Positions 17,799 through 26,415 of a DNA stretch of 45,282 nucleotides are shown here, piece by piece. The position numbers were made by a program, and so were the translations under genes. Position 1 is the stretch's first letter. Each line of letters opens with the position of its first letter. A model generated the notes under the pieces. The model did no database searches, was not told where the DNA came from, and saw only the letters and a list, made by a program, of their open reading frames with translations. The stretch spans positions 9,229 to 54,510 of the forward strand of contig FR902862.1 of NCBI GenBank assembly GCA_000438155.1, given 5' to 3'. Origin of the DNA: Firmicutes bacterium CAG:95. Lineage in GTDB: Bacteria > Bacillota > Clostridia > Lachnospirales > Lachnospiraceae.

Positions 17799-19598
17799 AT
17801 GAAAAGAAAACAATTGTTACACAAGTCAATGGCAGTCTTAACTGCACTGACACTCATGGCAACTGCTTTTACAGGCTGTGGCTCGGGTTCAGCCACGAAG
17901 CAGGATGACAGTGCACAGAGCACAGATGCCGAAAGCCAGAATGCTGATAACGGAGCAGATGGGTCGGATCCGTTTGCATTTGAATCGGCGAAGGACGTGG
18001 TGTTCCCACTGAAGGAAAAGCTGACACTTACCGTTTTTGTTAATAATCCTGATCAGAGTGTGACGAGCTACCAGGATAACTGGGTTACAGACTGGATTGA
18101 AGAACAGACCAATATTCATCTGGATTATGTTTATGATTTGACCGGTGATGAGGCGACACAGAAGCTTAATCTGATCATGACAGATCCAGGTTCCATGCCG
18201 GACTTCTTCCTGCGTACCGGATGGTCGAAAGCAGAGACGTTATCCTATGGTCAGCAGGGATTGATTCTTCCGATCGAGGATATGCTGGGGGAAATGGAAA
18301 ATTGGACGACCATGAATGAAGAAAGTCCCATGAGAAAAGCAGATTTAACATTGTCTGATGGACATGTTTATACCTTTGGCGGACAGAATGAATGCTTCCA
18401 TTGCATGTACCAGCATCGTATGTATATCTACAAGCCATGGGTCGAGAAATATCTGGGCGGCAAGAATCCGGAGACCACGGAGGAGCTTTACAACTTCCTG
18501 AAGATGGTAAAGGAAGATGATGCCAATGGCAATGGTATTGATGATGAGATCCCAATGACTGGATTTATCGGTGGCTGGGCAAGTGATCCTACCGTATGGA
18601 TGATGAACTCGTTCACCCAGTGTGTGAATCCCTTAAGTAACACCAATCCTACGGTTGCCGGTGGACTGGTTGTGAATAATGGAAAAATAGAATATGCCGT
18701 CATGAAGGATGAGTACAGAGACGGTCTTCGCTATATGCATAAACTCTTTGAGGAAGGACTCCTGGATAATCAGACATTCCTTCAGGATAATACCCAGTTT
18801 TCAGCTACCATGGATGCTTCAGAGGGTAATAAGGTAGCAGTCTATGCGAACGGTGGCGTAGAGAATTCGGAGTTCTGGCAGCAGGTTGACGGTGAATGGC
18901 AGAACTGGGAGATTTTAGCTCCTGTAGCAGGTCCTGACGGAGTCAGATATTCCGGACGTTGTATCCAGACATATTTTGAGGGCTGCCTCGGAGTAGTTTC
19001 CTCTACCTGTAAATATCCGGAGATCGTGGTAGCACTGTTTGATTTCATGGCTTCGGAGGATGCAGCACATCATATTGGAGGAGGTCCGGAAGGTATTGCC
19101 TGGAAGTATACCGATGAAGGTGTTTCTCTGAGTGGTGGAACCCCTGCCTATGAACAGATTACCGTTCCTGAGGATTTTGACTATGTAAAAGAAGGCGGTC
19201 TGCCAAAGGCTTATGCAAACTATCGGTATACACCGGATGCCATGATCCAGCGTGGATCTGCTGAATACAGAGGAGGTCTGAAAATTGAGGATCCGAGTCA
19301 TTCCACCGAATACTGGTTCCAGCAGTGTGCAGAGCTTTACAGTCAGTATGCACCCGATGTGGATACACTGGTTCCGAACCTGTCCTTTGAGGGAGAGGAT
19401 GCAAGGATTGTAACAGAAGGAACTCTGACGATTGGTGGTTATGTAAATCAGGCTTTAGTACAGTTTATTGATGGAAGTCTGGATATTGAAAAGGATTGGG
19501 ATGCTTATATCGAAAAACTTAAGAGCATGGGTGTAGACGAGTATGTCGCTGCGTACCAGCGCACTTATGACGCATATATGGAAGCTCAGGGAAAATAA
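17799..19598 (+). CDS. Extracellular sugar-binding lipoprotein of the ABC transporter (LplA-like)
   Basis: 599 residues. The N-terminus has a basic start, a hydrophobic stretch and the lipobox TAFTGC with the lipidated Cys near residue 27, followed by a Ser/Asp/Gln-rich linker, so it is anchored on the outer face of the membrane. The rest resembles the large family 1 solute-binding proteins that go with LplB/YtcP permeases, and residues such as NGNGIDDEIP form a Ca-binding-like loop found in that group. AAAGGAG precedes the ATG. It is the last gene of the transporter operon, followed by a terminator. The ligand is probably a fucosylated oligosaccharide, inferred from neighbours only. Confidence 0.92.
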   Translation: MKRKQLLHKSMAVLTALTLMATAFTGCGSGSATKQDDSAQSTDAESQNADNGADGSDPFAFESAKDVVFPLKEKLTLTVFVNNPDQSVTSYQDNWVTDWIEEQTNIHLDYVYDLTGDEATQKLNLIMTDPGSMPDFFLRTGWSKAETLSYGQQGLILPIEDMLGEMENWTTMNEESPMRKADLTLSDGHVYTFGGQNECFHCMYQHRMYIYKPWVEKYLGGKNPETTEELYNFLKMVKEDDANGNGIDDEIPMTGFIGGWASDPTVWMMNSFTQCVNPLSNTNPTVAGGLVVNNGKIEYAVMKDEYRDGLRYMHKLFEEGLLDNQTFLQDNTQFSATMDASEGNKVAVYANGGVENSEFWQQVDGEWQNWEILAPVAGPDGVRYSGRCIQTYFEGCLGVVSSTCKYPEIVVALFDFMASEDAAHHIGGGPEGIAWKYTDEGVSLSGGTPAYEQITVPEDFDYVKEGGLPKAYANYRYTPDAMIQRGSAEYRGGLKIEDPSHSTEYWFQQCAELYSQYAPDVDTLVPNLSFEGEDARIVTEGTLTIGGYVNQALVQFIDGSLDIEKDWDAYIEKLKSMGVDEYVAAYQRTYDAYMEAQGK

Positions 19599-19611
19599 GA
19601 GCATTTAAAAG

Positions 19612-19653
19612 GGTTAGTCTGACCGGATTCCCGGCCGGACTAACCTGTTTGTT
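19612..19653 (+). terminator. Intrinsic terminator after the transporter operon
   Basis: 19612-19626 pairs with 19631-19645 over 15 positions (one mismatch, one wobble) around a four-base loop, followed by a T-rich tail (TGTTTGTT). It closes the permease/binding-protein operon. Confidence 0.85.
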
Positions 19654-19690
19654 ATTGACAATTTAAGATATGTTTATGCTGTCGGTACCG

Positions 19691-19975
19691 TTACTTTTCT
19701 GAAAACTGAATGCTGCAATCTGAAGGAAAACCGGTGTAGAGACAGAACAGGCTTTGGAAACCGGAAGATGAGAAAAGCTGCTCCAATTCGGCCAGAAGGC
19801 GCAGATGCACAGCACCTCTGTGGATTGCACAGGGTTCTTTGTCATTGAAGAATTCGATACTTTTCTCAAGAATAATTTCTTCTGCCAGGGGAAGCTCTGT
19901 CCAATATCCTTCATAGAGAACGGCTTCATGGCATGTAACGGTGAGATAACGTTTCTTTTTGGCTTTTAAAAACAT
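19691..19975 (-). CDS. Small conserved-looking protein of unknown function
   Basis: 94 residues. I do not recognise a named family. On the minus strand AAAGGAT lies about 7 bp before the ATG, and the coding strand shows ordered sequence: a basic N-terminus (KAKKKRY), a beta-rich stretch ending in YEGYWTELPL, then IEFFNDKEPCAIHR and an amphipathic helix with RLLAELEQLF. It has no signal peptide or membrane segment. It is transcribed convergently with the transporter operon and divergently from the cysteine desulfurase gene. The overlapping minus-strand frame at 19663-19929 is a shadow. It may be a small regulatory or partner protein; its function is unknown. Confidence 0.6.
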   Translation of the reverse strand: MFLKAKKKRYLTVTCHEAVLYEGYWTELPLAEEIILEKSIEFFNDKEPCAIHRGAVHLRLLAELEQLFSSSGFQSLFCLYTGFPSDCSIQFSEK

Positions 19976-20066
19976 AATATATCCTTTACATCAATTTTGA
20001 TTTATTGAAACTTTATTGTTGTCAATTGTACCATAAATAGGATATTCTGTACAGGAAGGAAAAAGA

Positions 20067-21206
20067 ATGAAAGAGATATATGCAGATTGTGCTTCAACGA
20101 CTCCGATATCTGAACCGGCGCTGCGAGTGATGACAGAGTGTATGAGAACCTGTTATGGAAATCCTTCCAGTTCGCATCATTGCGGGAGAGAGGCTGCCCG
20201 TGTCCTGGAGGAGGCGAGGGATGGAATTGCCGCCTGCATCGGAGCCGACCGGGAAGAAATCTATTTTACATCGGGAGGAACCGAGGCGGATAATCAGGCG
20301 ATCTTTACAGCAGCAGCGTATGGGAAAGCAATGGGAAAACACCATATGATTTTTTCGAGCATAGAGCATCATGCGGTTTTAAACTGTATTCCGGCGCTTA
20401 AAAAGGCAGGATTTGAAATCACACAGATCGGGGTGGATCCATGGGGACGGGTATCCATGGAGGAGCTAAAAGCAGCCTGCAGACAGGACACCATTCTTGT
20501 TGCGGTAATGTATGTGAATAATGAAGTGGGAACGATAGAACCGATAGCCGAAATCGGACAGCTGTGCAGGGAACGGAATATATTGCTTCATGTTGATGGA
20601 GTGGCTGCTGCCGGACATCTTCCTGTTCATGTGAAAGAACTGGGAGCAGGAATGTTTTCTCTATCAGCGCATAAGTTCCGTGGACCAAGAGGGATTGGGG
20701 CATTGTATGTGGATAAGAAAATTCCAGTGGCAAATATGATGTTTGGTGGAAGTCAGGAACGTACAAAGCGCCCAGGTACACAAAATGTTCCGGGAGCAGC
20801 TGCCATGGCACAGGCACTGTGCGACAGTGTGGCAACTATGGAGGAACAGACGCAGAAGCTGGAACGTCTGCGGAAACGTCTTCTGGATGGCTTGCAGGAT
20901 GTAGAAGGAATGTGGTTGAACGGTCATTTAGAAAGCAGGATTCCGGGAATTGTAAATCTGGGATTTGAAGATGTGTCCGGTGAAACGCTGATGCTTCTTC
21001 TGGATCTGAAAGGAATCGCTGTTTCCACCGGAGCAGCCTGCAATACCCATTCTGTGGAACCAAGTCATGTGCTCACAGCGATGGGGCTTACCAAAGAGCG
21101 GGCAGGGAGCTGCATCCGTATTTCTTTTTCGGCAGACCATACAGAGGAAGATATCGACCAGATATGTAGTATACTGAAGCAGGAAGTTGCGCGTGCCAGG
21201 CAATAA
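20067..21206 (+). CDS. Cysteine desulfurase (NifS/IscS family)
   Basis: 379 residues, class V PLP aminotransferase fold. It should take sulfur from L-cysteine to give alanine and a protein persulfide for Fe-S cluster or thio-cofactor assembly. Visible motifs: N-terminal YADCASTTPIS, FTSGGTEADNQAI for cofactor binding, HVDGVAA, SLSAHKFRGPRG with the Schiff-base lysine K203, and STGAACNTHS with the catalytic C325. In C325's loop the usual SSGSAC reads STGAAC. GGAAGGAAAAAG precedes the ATG. It sits 33 bp before the GH43 gene and is probably co-transcribed with it, with no IscU scaffold gene in the window, so its link to sugar use is unexplained. Confidence 0.92.
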   Translation: MKEIYADCASTTPISEPALRVMTECMRTCYGNPSSSHHCGREAARVLEEARDGIAACIGADREEIYFTSGGTEADNQAIFTAAAYGKAMGKHHMIFSSIEHHAVLNCIPALKKAGFEITQIGVDPWGRVSMEELKAACRQDTILVAVMYVNNEVGTIEPIAEIGQLCRERNILLHVDGVAAAGHLPVHVKELGAGMFSLSAHKFRGPRGIGALYVDKKIPVANMMFGGSQERTKRPGTQNVPGAAAMAQALCDSVATMEEQTQKLERLRKRLLDGLQDVEGMWLNGHLESRIPGIVNLGFEDVSGETLMLLLDLKGIAVSTGAACNTHSVEPSHVLTAMGLTKERAGSCIRISFSADHTEEDIDQICSILKQEVARARQ

Positions 21207-21239
21207 ACAGATCAGGAAAATTTACAGGAGGAAACAGTA

Positions 21240-22637
21240 ATGAAAAAACAAGCATTTAACCCTTATTTACCGTCATGGGAATACATTCCGGACGGAGAAC
21301 CCTATGTGTTTGGAGACCGTGTTTATATTTATGGTTCCCATGATTTCTATAACGGATATGTTTTCTGTATGGGAGACTATGTCTGCTGGTCGGCACCGGT
21401 GGATGATCTTGGCAACTGGCGGTATGAGGGAGTGATCTATCCGAAGACCTCAGATCCGTTAAACCGGGATGGGAAGATGTGCCTGTATGCACCGGATGTT
21501 ACGGTAGGGCCGGACGGAAGATATTATCTGTATTATGTACTGGATCATGTATCTATAGTTTCGGTTGCAGTCTGTGATACACCGGCAGGAACCTACGAAT
21601 TCTACGGATATGTACATTATGAAGATGGTACCCGTCTGGGAGAAAAGCCGGGGGATGAACCGCAGTTTGATCCCGGAGTACTAACGGAAGGGGAGGATAC
21701 CTATCTGTATACCGGCTTCTGTGCGCGGGGAGATAAGTCCCGTACCGGAGCTATGGTGACGGTGCTCGGTCCGGATATGCTGACCATTAAAAAGGCGCCA
21801 CAGCGTGTGGCACCCGGCTGTGAATACAGTGCAGGAACCGGATTTGAGGGACATGAGTTCTTTGAAGCTCCCTCCATACGGAAACGGGATAATACCTATT
21901 ATTTTATCTATTCATCGATTGTAATGCACGAGCTGTGTTATGCGGTGAGTGATCATCCTACAGGTGGTTTCGTTTATGGAGGAGTAATTGTCAGTAACTG
22001 TGACCTGCATATCGACAGCTATAAGCCGGCGGATATGCCTGCGGCCTATGGCGCGAATAATCACGGAAGCATGGTACAGATCGGTGAAGACTGGTATATT
22101 TTCTATCATCGCCATACGAATAATACATGGTACAGCCGGCAGGGATGTGCGGAGAAGCTTACCATCCGGGAAGACGGAAGCATCGAACAGGCAGAGATTA
22201 CTTCCTGTGGCTTAAATGGCGGACCTTTGAAGGGAAAGGGAGAGTATCCGGCATATCTGGCTTGTAATCTCTTTACGGATGTGCCGTCTGTATATGTAGG
22301 AAAAAGCAATGTCCCAAGAGTCATGCAGGATGGCAGGGACGGAGATGAGGAGCCGGGATATATCGCCAATTTTACGGAATCAGCTACAGCGGGCTTTAAA
22401 TACTTCCTGTGTGAGGATATCCGTGAGATCAGTATTTGGGTAAGAGGCTATGGAAATGGCTTCTTTGAGGTGAAAACGTCATGGAACGGAGAGGTACTTG
22501 CAAAGCTGCCGGTACAGAATACGAATGTCTGGGAAAAATATACGGCACCGGTTTCCATACCGGATGGCGTACAGGCAATTTACCTGACTTACCGGGGAGA
22601 TGGAGCACCGAGTCTGCGTTCCTTTGAACTGGCATAG
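21240..22637 (+). CDS. Glycoside hydrolase family 43 with C-terminal CBM6-like domain
   Basis: 465 residues. The five-bladed propeller (about 1-320) shows the GH43 pattern: candidate base D18 in IPDGEPY, the pKa-tuning Asp D86 in YAPDV, and the acid E209 in FEAPSI. The last ~125 residues, with WVRGYGNGFFEV and AIYLTYRGDG, look like a family 6-type carbohydrate-binding module. There is no signal peptide. An ideal ACAGGAGGAAA precedes the ATG. Typical activities are alpha-L-arabinofuranosidase and beta-xylosidase; beta-galactofuranosidase also occurs. In this locus, removal of arabinose from a plant side chain would fit. The AraC-family gene downstream is convergent with it. Confidence 0.88.
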   Translation: MKKQAFNPYLPSWEYIPDGEPYVFGDRVYIYGSHDFYNGYVFCMGDYVCWSAPVDDLGNWRYEGVIYPKTSDPLNRDGKMCLYAPDVTVGPDGRYYLYYVLDHVSIVSVAVCDTPAGTYEFYGYVHYEDGTRLGEKPGDEPQFDPGVLTEGEDTYLYTGFCARGDKSRTGAMVTVLGPDMLTIKKAPQRVAPGCEYSAGTGFEGHEFFEAPSIRKRDNTYYFIYSSIVMHELCYAVSDHPTGGFVYGGVIVSNCDLHIDSYKPADMPAAYGANNHGSMVQIGEDWYIFYHRHTNNTWYSRQGCAEKLTIREDGSIEQAEITSCGLNGGPLKGKGEYPAYLACNLFTDVPSVYVGKSNVPRVMQDGRDGDEEPGYIANFTESATAGFKYFLCEDIREISIWVRGYGNGFFEVKTSWNGEVLAKLPVQNTNVWEKYTAPVSIPDGVQAIYLTYRGDGAPSLRSFELA

Positions 22638-22659
22638 GACGGTGAATGATTACCTATAA

Positions 22660-23514
22660 CTATGACAGGTGCTTCCGGAATTCCCGGGGACTTGTGTTGT
22701 AGAATCTCCGGAAAGAGGAAGAAAAGTGTTCAATAGAGGAGTATCCCAGGTTTTCTGCAATGTCTGTGATACTTAAGGATTGGTCGGAGAGCAGAATGGC
22801 GGCAACGGACATTCTGGCTTCGGCCTTTTTTTGTTGGAAGGATTTCCCATAGTGTTCCATCAGAAGACGCTGCGTCTGTCTTGCGCTTAAGTTCAGTCTC
22901 TGGGACAATCCCTCTAAGGACAGGGTCTGGTATTCATAGAGAAAATATTCGTCAATAATAACAGATTTGGAGTCAGCCATGCTGTTGTGCGAAAGAAACA
23001 GATTGGAAACAGGGTGATCTTCATAATTACGGACAGTGTAAATCAGCAGCTGGGATAAAAGAATCCGGATCAGATCCTGTTGTCCTGTATAGGAGTGCCC
23101 CAGTTCATAAAAAAGCTGTTTCATCAGGGCATCTATTCCCTGGGTATCCTTGCCGATCCAGAAGGGAGCAGAGGTAAAAGCGCTGATGACAGGTGTGTTC
23201 TTTGTTCCGGCAGACTGGCTTCGTATTTTTAAATAAACACAATATTCCTGCATGGGATCTGACTGAAGCGGTGTCTGAGCATGTTCAATGTGGGGACCGG
23301 TGACAAAAAGAGTATTGGGCGATATGTCATAATACTGCCCATTTGCGACCAGCTTCCCATAACCGGCCGGAATATAATGGATTTCGTAACAGTGCTTCCC
23401 ATGGCTATGGGTGGGAATCGTCCTGGTAAAAAGCTCAAATACAATATTCAACGCGTGGATCTTTACATTTTCAACTGAAAAATGGATATCAATATCATGA
23501 TATGAGGTTTTCAT
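22660..23514 (-). CDS. AraC-family transcriptional regulator with N-terminal cupin
   Basis: 284 residues, soluble. The N-terminal half is a cupin-like sensor with THSHGKHCYEIHYIPAG and a GPHIEHAQ block. The C-terminal ~100 residues hold two helix-turn-helix motifs: LEGLSQRLNLSARQTQRLL and ITDIAENLGYSSIEHFSSSF, then the conserved FRRFYNTSPREFRK. AGAAGGTG precedes the ATG on the minus strand. It is divergent from the fucose operon and shares a 322-bp intergenic region with it that contains the conserved 57-bp element. It is thus the first candidate for the factor acting at that element, here and at 1504. Sensing of a cytoplasmic sugar such as L-fucose is inferred. Confidence 0.9.
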   Translation of the reverse strand: MKTSYHDIDIHFSVENVKIHALNIVFELFTRTIPTHSHGKHCYEIHYIPAGYGKLVANGQYYDISPNTLFVTGPHIEHAQTPLQSDPMQEYCVYLKIRSQSAGTKNTPVISAFTSAPFWIGKDTQGIDALMKQLFYELGHSYTGQQDLIRILLSQLLIYTVRNYEDHPVSNLFLSHNSMADSKSVIIDEYFLYEYQTLSLEGLSQRLNLSARQTQRLLMEHYGKSFQQKKAEARMSVAAILLSDQSLSITDIAENLGYSSIEHFSSSFRRFYNTSPREFRKHLS

Positions 23515-23646
23515 GGAATTACACCTTCTTATATTTTAGTCAGTCTGCATCGTCCGGCAGCTTATGGATGATGTGGCTGAGCGATTACAGTCTGAAGCTC
23601 AAAGCACCTGCTCCTGATTACAGGGAAGCACTGATATTATAGCATG

Positions 23647-23724
23647 AAAGTTATAATAATACGACATATTTTTGTAAAAAACGGCAGATATGACACTAAT
23701 AATTTTATGTGAGGAGCTTATAAT
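23647..23724 (+). promoter_or_regulatory. Conserved 57-bp upstream element plus -10 box of the fucose operon
   Basis: This is the second copy of the element at 1504-1560 (50 of 57 bases the same, no gaps). TATAAT at 23719 lies exactly 72 bp after its start, as in the first copy, and AGTAT follows the -10 at the same distance in both. It sits between the divergent AraC gene and the dehydrogenase gene. The 322-bp gene-free stretch 23515-23836 holds this promoter; nothing else in it could be assigned. Confidence 0.6.
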
Positions 23725-23836
23725 TACAGTATAAAATACTTTATTTGAAACAGCGCGCAGATATCAGAAAGTATCAGATCCGTAACAGAGGGAACAAAAG
23801 TGACATACATGTTAAATGAAGAAAGAAGGTATGATT

Positions 23837-24916
23837 ATGGCAGTGAAAATGTTGATGAAGGGAGCTGTTCTTCCGGGAAACAGCACCGTAGAATTAAAGG
23901 ATTTTGAAATTCCGGTACCGGGACATGGACAGGTTTTGATTCAGACAAAAGCAACCACCATCTGTGGCAGCGATATCCGGTGTATTTACAGGGAACATAC
24001 AGGGAAAGGACCGGAAGGCTATATTCCCGGTATGGTTGCCGGACATGAGCCCTGCGGTATTATTGTGGAAGAAGGAGAAGGCTTGAAACGCTTCAAAAAG
24101 GGTGACCGTGTCATAGTATATCATATATCAGGCTGCGGTGTCTGCAATGACTGCAGAAGAGGATATTACATTTCCTGTAAGAGCAGATTCCGTCAGGCCT
24201 ATGGCTGGCAGCGTAATGGCGGAATGGCACCCTATATTCTTGCTGAGGAAAAAGACCTCATAGCATTGCCGGATGAGCTGACCTATAAGGATGGGGCACA
24301 GGTGGCCTGCGGATTTGGTACCGTATACGAAGCAATCGAAAAAATCGGTATCTGTGGAAACGATGCAGTTTTAGTCACAGGTCTTGGACCGGTAGGACTG
24401 GCAGCTTTGATGCTTGCCAAGGCATTGGGAGCCAATAAGCTGATCGGTGTTGAAATGAACGATTACCGGATTGATCTTGCAAAGAAGCTGGGACTTGCCG
24501 ATTATGTGTTTAAACCGGGAGAGGATACATTGGAAAAGATTCTGGAGGTTACGGATGGCAAGGGCGTTGAAAGAGCCATTGATGCTTCTGCAAACGATGC
24601 AGGAAGACAGCTTGCTATACGTGCGACCAGAGAATGGGGTAAAATCGCATTCGTAGGAGAAGGCGGAACCTGCACCTTCAATCCAAGTCCGGATATCATC
24701 CATGGACAAAAGACGATCTATGGATCCTGGGTAACTTCGCTTTGGAGAATGGAAGAACTTGTGGAGAGACTGGTCCGGTGGAACATTCATCCGGAGGATC
24801 TGATCACCCATGAATTCCCGATTGAACAGGCAGACGAAGCATACCGGCTTATGGCTGGAGGACAGTGTGGCAAGGTTGCAGTCGTATTTCAGGATTCATG
24901 TGGAGGAAAAGAATGA
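23837..24916 (+). CDS. Zinc-dependent medium-chain dehydrogenase (MDR family)
   Basis: 359 residues. The N-terminal GroES-like domain has the catalytic zinc motif CGSD and GHEPCG and a structural-zinc-like loop, SGCGVCNDCRRGYYISC. The Rossmann domain has VTGLGPVGLAAL for NAD binding, followed by an acidic residue (GVEMND) that suggests NAD+ rather than NADP+. It resembles the sorbitol/threonine dehydrogenase group. ATG 23837 is 7 bp after GAAGG; starts at 23816 and 23831 fit worse. Its stop overlaps the next start as ATGA, so the two enzymes are translationally coupled. With an aldo/keto reductase, FucU and GH29 in one operon it probably oxidises L-fucose, a fucose-derived polyol or a later intermediate. 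Confidence 0.88.
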   Translation: MAVKMLMKGAVLPGNSTVELKDFEIPVPGHGQVLIQTKATTICGSDIRCIYREHTGKGPEGYIPGMVAGHEPCGIIVEEGEGLKRFKKGDRVIVYHISGCGVCNDCRRGYYISCKSRFRQAYGWQRNGGMAPYILAEEKDLIALPDELTYKDGAQVACGFGTVYEAIEKIGICGNDAVLVTGLGPVGLAALMLAKALGANKLIGVEMNDYRIDLAKKLGLADYVFKPGEDTLEKILEVTDGKGVERAIDASANDAGRQLAIRATREWGKIAFVGEGGTCTFNPSPDIIHGQKTIYGSWVTSLWRMEELVERLVRWNIHPEDLITHEFPIEQADEAYRLMAGGQCGKVAVVFQDSCGGKE

Positions 24917-25926
24917 TTGATGTGATGGAACAAAGCAAAATTCCGACCAGGGAATTATACAGTGGTGAAAAAATTCCCTGTGTGGGACTGGGAACCTTCG
25001 GTTCAGACAAATACGGTGCAGATGCGGTCTCAGAAGCAGTATATGGTGCGGTGAAATACGGCTACCGGCTGATTGACTGTGCTTCTGTATATCAGAATGA
25101 GGATAAGATCGGACAGGTGCTCCACAGGCTTTTTGAAGAAAAAGTGGTACAGAGACAGGATTTATTCATTACCTCCAAGGTCTGGAATGATATGCACGGG
25201 CAGGGACAGGTTATGGAATCCTGCCGTAAGAGTCTGAAGGATCTGGGACTTGAAACAATAGACCTGTATTTTGTACACTGGCCATTCCCGAACTATCATG
25301 CTCCGGGATGCAGCGGAGATGCGAGAAATCCGGATTCCAGACCGTTTTCACTTGAGGAGTTTATGTCTGTATGGAGACAGTGTGAGGAACTGGTGGATCA
25401 GGGACTTGTCCGCTACATCGGAATGAGCAATATGACGATTCCGAAGTTAGAAAAGGTGCTTCCACTCTGCAGGATACAGCCGGCAGCACTTGAGATGGAG
25501 CTGCATCCTTCCTTCCAGCAGCCGGAGCTGTTTGATTATGCACGTAAGCATCATATTCTTCCCATTGGATACTGTCCGATCGGCTCACCGTCCAGACCGG
25601 AAAGAGACAGAACATCAGAGGATGTGGCAGACATGGAGCTCCCTGCAGTGGTAAAAGCGGCTAAAGCACATAAGGTGCACCCTGCTGTGATCTGTCTGAA
25701 ATGGGCAGTCCAGCGCGGGCAGGTACCGATTCCTTTTTCTGTGAAGGAGAGCCAGTACATTTCTAACCTGAAATGTACCACCTGTGATCCGCTGACAGAC
25801 GAAGAGATGGAGGAAATCCGGCAGGAAGACCGGAACTGCCGTCTGGTGAAGGGACAGGTATTTTTGTGGGAAGGTGCCAAAGGCTGGGAAGATCTCTGGG
25901 ACGAAAACGGAGTGATTACGACGTAA
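24913..25926 (+). CDS. Aldo/keto reductase
   Basis: 337 residues, TIM-barrel NADPH-dependent reductase. The catalytic tetrad is visible as Asp and Tyr in LIDCASVYQNE, Lys in ITSKVW and His in VHWPF. The C-terminal cofactor segment reads PIPFSVKE. The start at 24913 has GGAGG 6 bp upstream and overlaps the stop of the dehydrogenase gene by ATGA. It differs from classical single-sugar reductases by an insertion after the catalytic His (about HAPGCSGDARNPDSRPFS), which probably shapes the substrate loop. Likely substrates are L-fucose (to L-fucitol), L-lactaldehyde or another aldehyde of fucose breakdown. Confidence 0.88.
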   Translation: MIDVMEQSKIPTRELYSGEKIPCVGLGTFGSDKYGADAVSEAVYGAVKYGYRLIDCASVYQNEDKIGQVLHRLFEEKVVQRQDLFITSKVWNDMHGQGQVMESCRKSLKDLGLETIDLYFVHWPFPNYHAPGCSGDARNPDSRPFSLEEFMSVWRQCEELVDQGLVRYIGMSNMTIPKLEKVLPLCRIQPAALEMELHPSFQQPELFDYARKHHILPIGYCPIGSPSRPERDRTSEDVADMELPAVVKAAKAHKVHPAVICLKWAVQRGQVPIPFSVKESQYISNLKCTTCDPLTDEEMEEIRQEDRNCRLVKGQVFLWEGAKGWEDLWDENGVITT

Positions 25927-25950
25927 TACGAATTAAGAAGAGAGGTTTAT

Positions 25951-26388
25951 ATGTTAAAAGGAATTCCTAAAATTTTATCACCGGAGTTATTAAAGGTTTT
26001 ATGCGAAATGGGGCATAGTGACAGACTGGTTATTGCGGATGGAAATTTCCCTGCAGAATCCATGGGAAAAGATGCAATTGTCATCCGGATGGACGGTCAT
26101 GGAACCAGTGAAATCCTTGAGGCAGTTCTGCAGCTGTTCCCGCTGGATACCTATGTAGAGCATCCGGTGAATCTCATGCAGGTTATGCCCGGAGATGCGG
26201 TAGAGACACCGATCTGGGAGGAATACAGCAGAATCGTCCGGCAGAAGGATGAACGCGGTGATGCAGTCATTGGGCAGATTGAACGCTTTGCATTTTATGA
26301 AGAGGCGAAGAAAGCATATGCGATCATCGCCACGGGAGAGGGTGCTTTGTACGCCAATATCATGTTACAAAAGGGTGTTGTGGTTTGA
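25951..26388 (+). CDS. fucU: L-fucose mutarotase (RbsD/FucU family)
   Basis: 145 residues, the usual length of the family. It starts LKGIPKILSPELLKVLCEMGHSD, where the His is the conserved catalytic residue of RbsD/FucU proteins, and continues VIADGNFPAES, a strong FucU signature. The C-terminus has ERFAFYEEAKKAYAI and the ATGE block. It interconverts the alpha and beta anomers of L-fucose, so that the sugar released by fucosidases can enter catabolism. AGAGG lies 5 bp before the ATG, 24 bp after the reductase gene and 27 bp before GH29. It is the best single pointer to L-fucose as the substrate of this operon. Confidence 0.92.
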   Translation: MLKGIPKILSPELLKVLCEMGHSDRLVIADGNFPAESMGKDAIVIRMDGHGTSEILEAVLQLFPLDTYVEHPVNLMQVMPGDAVETPIWEEYSRIVRQKDERGDAVIGQIERFAFYEEAKKAYAIIATGEGALYANIMLQKGVVV

Positions 26389-26415
26389 TTTTCTGAAGAT
26401 GAAAGAGGTAGATAT

